A stretch of 64,000 nucleotides of DNA from Lottiidibacillus patelloidae (GTDB taxonomy: Bacteria; Bacillota; Bacilli; Bacillales; SA5d-4), in contig NZ_NPIA01000004.1 in NCBI RefSeq assembly GCF_002262935.1, forward strand, positions 186,001-250,000. Reading direction: 5' to 3'. The notes beneath the pieces were generated by a model, which was not told where the DNA came from, ran no database searches, and saw only the letters and a program-made list of their open reading frames with translations. The position numbers were made by a program, and so were the translations under genes. Shown piece by piece: positions 59,507 through 64,000 of the stretch (the stretch's first letter is position 1; each line of letters starts with the position of its first letter).

Positions 59507-60619
59507 CTATAAATTTGATGTTCGTTTAGTAAAGTCTATTTCGGGGTAATAGGCATCTTTAACTAAAATGTTTGGTCCAAGGCATTTAACGCTAGGACAG
59601 TGGCAGTTTATTTCTTTTGCGATCGTAGACTCTTTCCACTTATTATAAGCATCTTGGAGGGAGTCGGTTTGTATATTTCCTAGTGGTGGTGTGTCACCAA
59701 AATCAGTCACAATAATATCACCGTTAAAGATATTTACATTTAATCTAGAACGACCGTCGGGATCATTTCTCACTGTCACATTTTCCTCTGTGTGTAACCT
59801 TTTTAATAAAGCGAGATCTTCTTCATTGTTATTACATGAATAAAAAGGAAGTGTGCCAAATAACATCCAAACCTTTTTATCCCTATGATCTAATAAACGA
59901 TGAATACCTTCGCGAATTTCAGGAAGCGAAGCGACATCTAATTTACTAGCAAAATCACTTGGGTACATTGGGTGTACTTCGTGCCTTTGACAACCCATTG
60001 CGATAACTTGTTTATGTATTTTTTCTATATTAGAAAGAGTTTTTGTATTAATCATCGTTTCAGCGGAAACGAAAACACCAGCTGCCGTAAGCTTCTTACA
60101 ATTGTCGACCATTCGGTCAAAGTAAGCAGCACGTTGTTCATAGCTTGGTTTTTTATCCATTACAGCAAATCCAATATTTACGAAGTCATCGACACTACCG
60201 TAATTATGGGAAATATGTAATACGTCTAAGTATGGAATTATTTTTTCATAGCGACTATATTCCATCGTTAAATTCGAGTTAATCTGTGTTCGTATTCCAC
60301 GCTCATGGGCGTATTTTAAAATCGGTACTACATAATTGTTAACCGATTTTATCGAAAGCATCGGTTCTCCGCCAGTTATACTTATAGACCTTAAAGTAGG
60401 GATTTCCTCTAACCTGTTAATAATTATATCAAGCGGAAGTGGTTCTGGATCTTTAACTTGCAATGTATAGCCAACTGCACAATGTTCACAACGCATATTG
60501 CACAAGGTAGTAGTAGTAAATTCAACATTAGATAAAACCATTTCTCCATGATCTTCAATATCTAAATAAGCTTCCCAAGGATCATTGGTCGGAGTCATTT
60601 GTTCTTTTTTCATATTCAT
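59507..60619 (-). CDS. yfkAB: Radical SAM protein YfkAB
   Basis: A 370-residue radical SAM enzyme. The [4Fe-4S]-SAM motif is TTTTLCNMRCEHCAVG (CxxxCxxC), with ITGGEP as the SAM-binding strand. The C-terminal NCHCPSVKCLGPN carries extra cysteines that may hold an auxiliary cluster. It matches the YfkAB family, whose substrate is unknown. The start ATG is uncertain among closely spaced codons; 60619 has GGAGAGGAG at 8 nt, and alternatives are at 60637, 60625 and 60613. Confidence 0.9.
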   Translation of the reverse strand: MNMKKEQMTPTNDPWEAYLDIEDHGEMVLSNVEFTTTTLCNMRCEHCAVGYTLQVKDPEPLPLDIIINRLEEIPTLRSISITGGEPMLSIKSVNNYVVPILKYAHERGIRTQINSNLTMEYSRYEKIIPYLDVLHISHNYGSVDDFVNIGFAVMDKKPSYEQRAAYFDRMVDNCKKLTAAGVFVSAETMINTKTLSNIEKIHKQVIAMGCQRHEVHPMYPSDFASKLDVASLPEIREGIHRLLDHRDKKVWMLFGTLPFYSCNNNEEDLALLKRLHTEENVTVRNDPDGRSRLNVNIFNGDIIVTDFGDTPPLGNIQTDSLQDAYNKWKESTIAKEINCHCPSVKCLGPNILVKDAYYPEIDFTKRTSNL

Positions 60620-60737
60620 CTTCATTCTCCTCTCCATAAAACATCATATAGGAAAAAGAACAAGATAAGAAGTATCAAAAAATAAAATTTGTTGAAATAC
60701 GTGATGTTCGCTACAATATTTACTAGAGGTGAGAACA

Positions 60738-60896
60738 ATGGCAAATGAAGGAATCGTAACTTTAAAAACAAAAGTCGATAAGTTGTATAAAGCAATCGAT
60801 GAGATTGAACCAGAGCAAGTTGACTTATCTGAAATTGATCGTATTTTAGAAATGGTTACAGACTTAGAAGAGACATGTAAGCAACTAAAAGATTAA
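60738..60896 (+). CDS. Small SE1561-family protein
   Basis: A 52-residue frame, MANEGIVTLKTKVDKLYKAI, then DEIEPEQVDLSEIDRILEMV and TDLEETCKQLKD. It is an acidic helical hairpin of the SE1561 type, found as a short conserved protein in Bacillales. In B. subtilis a small protein (YfjT) lies at this position between yfkAB and pdaA. GAGGTGAGA precedes the ATG. A terminator follows. The role is unknown. Confidence 0.8.
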   Translation: MANEGIVTLKTKVDKLYKAIDEIEPEQVDLSEIDRILEMVTDLEETCKQLKD

Positions 60897-60914
60897 ATTA
60901 AAAACGATAACGTG

Positions 60915-60942
60915 CCCGGATGCAATTGCATTCGGGTTTTTC
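60915..60942 (+). terminator. Terminator after the SE1561-type gene
   Basis: CCCGGATGCA (60915-60924) with the mirrored TGCATTCGGG (60927-60936) forms a stem with one G-U pair, followed by TTTTTCTCTTT. Confidence 0.8.
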
Positions 60943-61012
60943 TCTTTCACAAAAGTAGAGTAGCCTTTATAATAAGAATGGAGAGAAACTGGATAAAAAG
61001 GGGAAATGAATC

Positions 61013-62557
61013 TTGGAACAGTTCAAGAAAAGTATGTACGATTTAATTGTGGAAACGTCAACAAAACTACCAAAAGACGTACGCCGTGCCATCGTTAAAG
61101 CGAAAGCACGTGAAAATGCAGGAACTCGTGCTGCGATGTCTTTAGATACAATTACTAATAATATTAAAATGGCTGATGAAAATGTATCGCCAATTTGCCA
61201 AGATACTGGATTACCGACATTTAAGATAAAGGTACCAGTTGGTGCAAACCAAATCGAAATGAAAAAAGCAATTTATGAAGCAATTGCAGAAGCAACGAAA
61301 AATAGTAAGCTTCGCCCGAATTCTGTTGACTCCATTACAGGGGAAAACACTGGGGATAATTTAGGGTTAGGAACACCGGTCATTAAGTTTGAACAATGGG
61401 AAAACGACTACATTGATGCTCGCCTAATTTTAAAAGGTGGCGGATGTGAAAATAAAAATATTCAATATAGCCTTCCTGCTGAGTTAGATGGATTAGGCCG
61501 TGCTGGACGTGATTTAGATGGTATTCGCAAATGTATTATGCATTCCGTTTACCAAGCACAAGGGCAAGGCTGTAGTGCTGGATTCATCGGTGTAGGAATT
61601 GGTGGAGACCGTACTTCTGGCTACGAATTAGCAAAAGAACAATTATTCCGTAACAATGATGATGTTAATGAAAACGAAGATTTGCGTAAGCTTGAAGAAT
61701 ATGTGATGGACAATGCCAACGAACTTGGTATTGGAACAATGGGGTTCGGCGGTGAAACAACGTTACTAGGTTGTAAAATAGGTGTAATTAACCGTATACC
61801 AGCAAGCTTCTTCGTGTCTGTTGCGTATAACTGTTGGGCTTTCCGCCGTTTAGGAGTGAAAATTGATGCTTCTACTGGAAGTATTAACGAATGGCTGTAC
61901 ATGGAAGGCGAAGAAATTGATTTCACGGAACAAGTGGAAAAAGAAGCGGCTAAACTTGAAAGTGAAAATGGACCGAAACATGTAACACTTCAAGCGCCAA
62001 TCTCAGAAGAAGAAATTCGCCAATTAAATGTTGGGGATGTTGTAACAATTAACGGTATGATGTACACAGGTCGTGATGCGATCCATAAGCATTTATCTGA
62101 TCATGATGCACCTGTAAATTTAGATGGTCAAATCATTTACCATTGTGGACCCGTTATGATGAAAGATGAAGCTGGAAAATATCATGTGAAAGCTGCAGGA
62201 CCGACGACTAGTATTCGCGAGGAGCCTTACCAAGGTGATATTATGAAAAAATTTGGTATCCGTGCAGTCATTGGAAAAGGCGGAATGGGACCGAAAACAT
62301 TAGCAGCTTTAAAAGAACATGGTGGAATTTACTTAAATGCAATCGGTGGGGCAGCACAATATTATGCTGACTGTATTAAATCGGTTGAAGGCGTTGATTT
62401 AATGGAATTCGGAATTCCTGAAGCTATGTGGCATTTAAAGGTTGAAGGCTTTACAGCTGTAGTAACAATGGACTCTCATGGAAACAGCTTACATGAGGAT
62501 GTAAATAAATCATCACTTGAAAAATTAGCGAAATTTAAAGACCCAGTTTTCAAATAA
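61013..62557 (+). CDS. Class I fumarate hydratase (iron-sulfur)
   Basis: A 514-residue class I fumarase that converts fumarate and malate with a [4Fe-4S] cluster. Cluster cysteines are in SPICQDTGLPTFK, KGGGCENKN and GQGCSAGF. The C-terminal beta domain has YTGRDAIHKHL and CGPVMM. It is a one-subunit form like FumA/FumB, oxygen-sensitive, and unrelated to the class II fumarase (CitG) of B. subtilis. The TTG start has AAGGGG upstream. It is a single gene with its own terminator. Confidence 0.92.
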   Translation: MEQFKKSMYDLIVETSTKLPKDVRRAIVKAKARENAGTRAAMSLDTITNNIKMADENVSPICQDTGLPTFKIKVPVGANQIEMKKAIYEAIAEATKNSKLRPNSVDSITGENTGDNLGLGTPVIKFEQWENDYIDARLILKGGGCENKNIQYSLPAELDGLGRAGRDLDGIRKCIMHSVYQAQGQGCSAGFIGVGIGGDRTSGYELAKEQLFRNNDDVNENEDLRKLEEYVMDNANELGIGTMGFGGETTLLGCKIGVINRIPASFFVSVAYNCWAFRRLGVKIDASTGSINEWLYMEGEEIDFTEQVEKEAAKLESENGPKHVTLQAPISEEEIRQLNVGDVVTINGMMYTGRDAIHKHLSDHDAPVNLDGQIIYHCGPVMMKDEAGKYHVKAAGPTTSIREEPYQGDIMKKFGIRAVIGKGGMGPKTLAALKEHGGIYLNAIGGAAQYYADCIKSVEGVDLMEFGIPEAMWHLKVEGFTAVVTMDSHGNSLHEDVNKSSLEKLAKFKDPVFK

Positions 62558-62565
62558 ATCAAACA

Positions 62566-62604
62566 AAGCATTGCACTTATAAAAAAAGTGTAGTGCTTTT
62601 CCTT
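62566..62604 (+). terminator. Terminator of the fumarase gene
   Basis: AAGCATTGCACTT (62566-62578) pairs with AAGTGTAGTGCTT (62586-62598) with two G-U pairs, followed by TTCCTTTTC. Confidence 0.75.
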
Positions 62605-62621
62605 TTCTTTCAACTTAGACC

Positions 62622-62648
62622 GAAGAAAAAACGACACAAGTGTCGTTT
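62622..62648 (-). terminator. Terminator of the small membrane protein gene
   Basis: AAACGACAC (62629-62637) and GTGTCGTTT (62640-62648) form a 9-bp stem. On the minus strand a T-rich tail follows. It is 4 bp past the stop of the small membrane protein gene. Confidence 0.75.
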
Positions 62649-62651
62649 GAA

Positions 62652-62858
62652 TTAAGCCTTTTTCTTTTGCTCTGTAATCACAGGGGTATTATCTAATTGC
62701 TTCAGCTCCAATTTCTTCATTTCTAATTCTAATTTTTTATGCTTCAGCTGAATCTCCATTTCTTTTCCGCGAAACTCATATTTCTTTTTTGCAATATACC
62801 CATAATAAAGCAGATAAATTCCGATTGCGATGACTAGATAAAACCAAAAATCCAACAT
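62652..62858 (-). CDS. Small membrane protein with charged helix
   Basis: A 68-residue protein with one N-terminal helix (LDFWFYLVIAIGIYLLYYGY), then a strongly charged, probably coiled-coil stretch (KEMEIQLKHKKLELEMKKLE). The layout resembles PspB-type proteins, but similarity is only general. ATG 62858 is used (GGAGGTG just upstream, 5 nt); the next codon TTG is an alternative. It is 35 bp downstream of the MmcQ-like gene and probably in its operon. Confidence 0.6.
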   Translation of the reverse strand: MLDFWFYLVIAIGIYLLYYGYIAKKKYEFRGKEMEIQLKHKKLELEMKKLELKQLDNTPVITEQKKKA

Positions 62859-62893
62859 TTTCACCTCCATGTCGACCTTTTTCAAGTGAACGA

Positions 62894-63274
62894 TTATGTC
62901 GATGTTTTTTGATAATCCTTAACAATACTTTTCGGTGCACATCGTAAATATCCTTCTAATATTAGATCCTTCATTTCCTCCCAATCAATGGCTGATACAT
63001 CTAAAACAGTACTCCAACCATGTCTGCCGATGTAAGGAGATTTTTTAAACTTTCCAGATTGTATTAATAGCTCTTGCGTTTCCATTAATGTCTTTATTGA
63101 CATAGTAATATTACCTTCATATTCGCCAAAGATTATAAACGGCTTGTCCTTAATACGAAACGACGTATGGCCAAATTTATCAATACCTTCTGTCACTTCA
63201 CGGAAATTTATACAAATCTCCCGAACCTTTGCTACTAATTCTGATCCTTGTTTAGATGATAAGACATCATACAT
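62894..63274 (-). CDS. MmcQ/YjbR-family protein
   Basis: A 126-residue protein with the double-wing fold of the MmcQ/YjbR (CyaY-like) family: FREVTEGIDKFGHTSFRIKD, KPFIIFGEYEGNITMSIKT and SPYIGRHGWSTVLDVSAIDW. DNA-binding has been proposed for the family, but it is not firmly shown. The ATG follows GAGGAGGTTAAG. It is 18 bp downstream of the VOC gene on the same strand, so the three genes 63670-62652 look like one operon. Confidence 0.85.
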   Translation of the reverse strand: MYDVLSSKQGSELVAKVREICINFREVTEGIDKFGHTSFRIKDKPFIIFGEYEGNITMSIKTLMETQELLIQSGKFKKSPYIGRHGWSTVLDVSAIDWEEMKDLILEGYLRCAPKSIVKDYQKTST

Positions 63275-63292
63275 AACTTAACCTCCTCACTT

Positions 63293-63670
63293 TTATTCAT
63301 GAATTGCTAGTACAGCGCCTGCTGGGTCTTGAATAATACAAAATAACATTTGTCCCATCTGACGTGGGCCATCAATGATTTTCCCGCCATTTTCAACACA
63401 TACTTCTGCACTCTTTTTTACACTTTCAACTTTTACGTACATGAGCCACTGGGCTGGAATGTTAGCATTACTTTCTTTCGCATGACAAATTCCTGTCACC
63501 GTGTCTCCTTCAGGTGTCTTAATATCAAAATCATGGTAATCTCCCATGTCATGGGGGCTAGCTTTCCAACCAACGACTTTACAGTAAAAATCTTTTATCT
63601 CCTCAGCATTTTCCACAGTGAGATCTCGCCAAGCGATGGTTCCAATACTACTTTTATTTTTCTCACTCAT
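63293..63670 (-). CDS. VOC-family (glyoxalase-like) protein
   Basis: A 125-residue protein with two beta-alpha-beta-beta-beta units: IAWRDLTVENAEEIKDFYCK, VVGWKASPHDMGDYHDF, WLMYVKVESVKKSAEVCVEN and CIIQDPAGAVLAIHE. This is the glyoxalase/bleomycin-resistance/dioxygenase fold. Whether it has a metal site is not clear, and no substrate can be given. AGGAGG lies upstream of the ATG. Confidence 0.87.
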   Translation of the reverse strand: MSEKNKSSIGTIAWRDLTVENAEEIKDFYCKVVGWKASPHDMGDYHDFDIKTPEGDTVTGICHAKESNANIPAQWLMYVKVESVKKSAEVCVENGGKIIDGPRQMGQMLFCIIQDPAGAVLAIHE

Positions 63671-63774
63671 CCTTCAGTCCTCCTCGTTCTTTTTCTCTTA
63701 TCCATCAATTTCGGCACTTCATACATGATTTCCTTTGTTCCTACGAAAACTAGGTAAAAAAGAGGAGAATGGAT

Positions 63775-64000
63775 ATGAAAAAGTTACTATTGATTGGCAT
63801 TGTTTTATTAATAAGTGTGGCGTTACCAATATCAGCGTCGGCAACACAATACGAAAATAAACCGTATCATTGGGGATTTAAGAAAAGTAAGAACCATCAA
63901 CCAGCCTCAATAGCGCAAGAACCTTTTGCCCCGTTAATCCCTAAATATGAAAGCTTTTTTATCGGTAATATTGAAGAAAAAGAATTGTATTTAACGTTTG
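63775..64000 (+). CDS. pdaA: Delta-lactam-biosynthetic de-N-acetylase PdaA (3' end off window)
   Basis: The first 75 residues are visible. A signal peptide (MKKLLLIGIVLLISVALPIS, cleavage near ASA) is followed by KPYHWGFKKSKNHQPAS and YESFFIGNIEEKELYLTF, the characteristic start of PdaA. The enzyme removes N-acetyl groups from muramic acid during spore cortex formation, so the host is probably a spore-former. The catalytic domain lies beyond the right edge. ATG 63775 follows AGAGGAGA with 7 nt; the in-frame ATG 63769 is too close to that site. Confidence 0.88.
   Translation, partial: MKKLLLIGIVLLISVALPISASATQYENKPYHWGFKKSKNHQPASIAQEPFAPLIPKYESFFIGNIEEKELYLTF

Overview
The window looks like a chromosome segment of a low-GC Gram-positive spore-former of the family Bacillaceae. 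The base composition is AT-rich, Shine-Dalgarno sites are strong (AGGAGG type), and TTG and GTG starts are common. Many proteins have their closest recognisable relatives in the Bacillus subtilis yfi/yfj/yfk/yfm region: YfmL, YfmM, YfkH, YfkF, YfkC, YfkD, YfkAB and PdaA. No rRNA, tRNA, phage, transposase gene or CRISPR array was recognised. The two end genes, an ABC exporter at the left and pdaA at the right, are cut by the window edges.

Layout. 1-10.7 kb: ABC exporter, DEAD-box helicase, orphan sporulation-type histidine kinase, a two-gene cyclic-di-GMP operon (GGDEF, then GGDEF-EAL), the ykkC/ykkD paired small multidrug resistance transporters and a fosmidomycin-type MFS pump. 10.8-18.9 kb: a complete, tightly overlapping histidine operon hisZGDCBHAFI-hisJ that carries its own hisC. 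18.9-20.0 kb: an sdpR-sdpI-like pair with three phased operator-like palindromes. 20.0-27.9 kb: a dispersed hairpin repeat, a lipoprotein, yfmL, a GNAT gene, an NAD-salvage operon (Nudix/NrtR-like, pncB, nadE), a ydeI-like gene, and an SPFH protein with a small ribbon-helix-helix partner. 28-35.8 kb: yfmM, an SLH-bearing subtilase, a second ABC-F gene behind an apparent leader-peptide attenuator, and a DUF523-DUF1722 protein.

35.9-45.5 kb is the most distinctive part: a Tad/Flp pilus operon. It holds two TadG-like proteins, two almost identical Flp pilins with duplicated leaders, the prepilin peptidase, CpaB, TadZ, TadA, TadB, TadC and TadE. Between tadC and tadE lies an unusual protein that appears to join a truncated glycosyltransferase-like fold to a degenerate DesK/NarL-type histidine kinase. 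An HD-GYP gene converges on the end of this operon, so two loci that make or break cyclic-di-GMP share the window with the pilus.

46-64 kb: a secreted coiled-coil protein, an ECF sigma factor with a recognisable autoregulatory promoter and an anti-sigma-like gene whose last domain is out of frame, yfkH, a P1B-4 metal-efflux ATPase, a VanZ-like protein, a redoxin behind a Fur/PerR-type box, yfkF, an OsmC protein, a putative C5-epimerase-like membrane-anchored protein, yfkC, a YitT-type membrane protein, yfkD, yfkAB, a class I fumarase and several small enzymes. Most convergent gene pairs are separated by clear intrinsic terminators. All identifications come from reading the sequence and recalling families; no database search was run.
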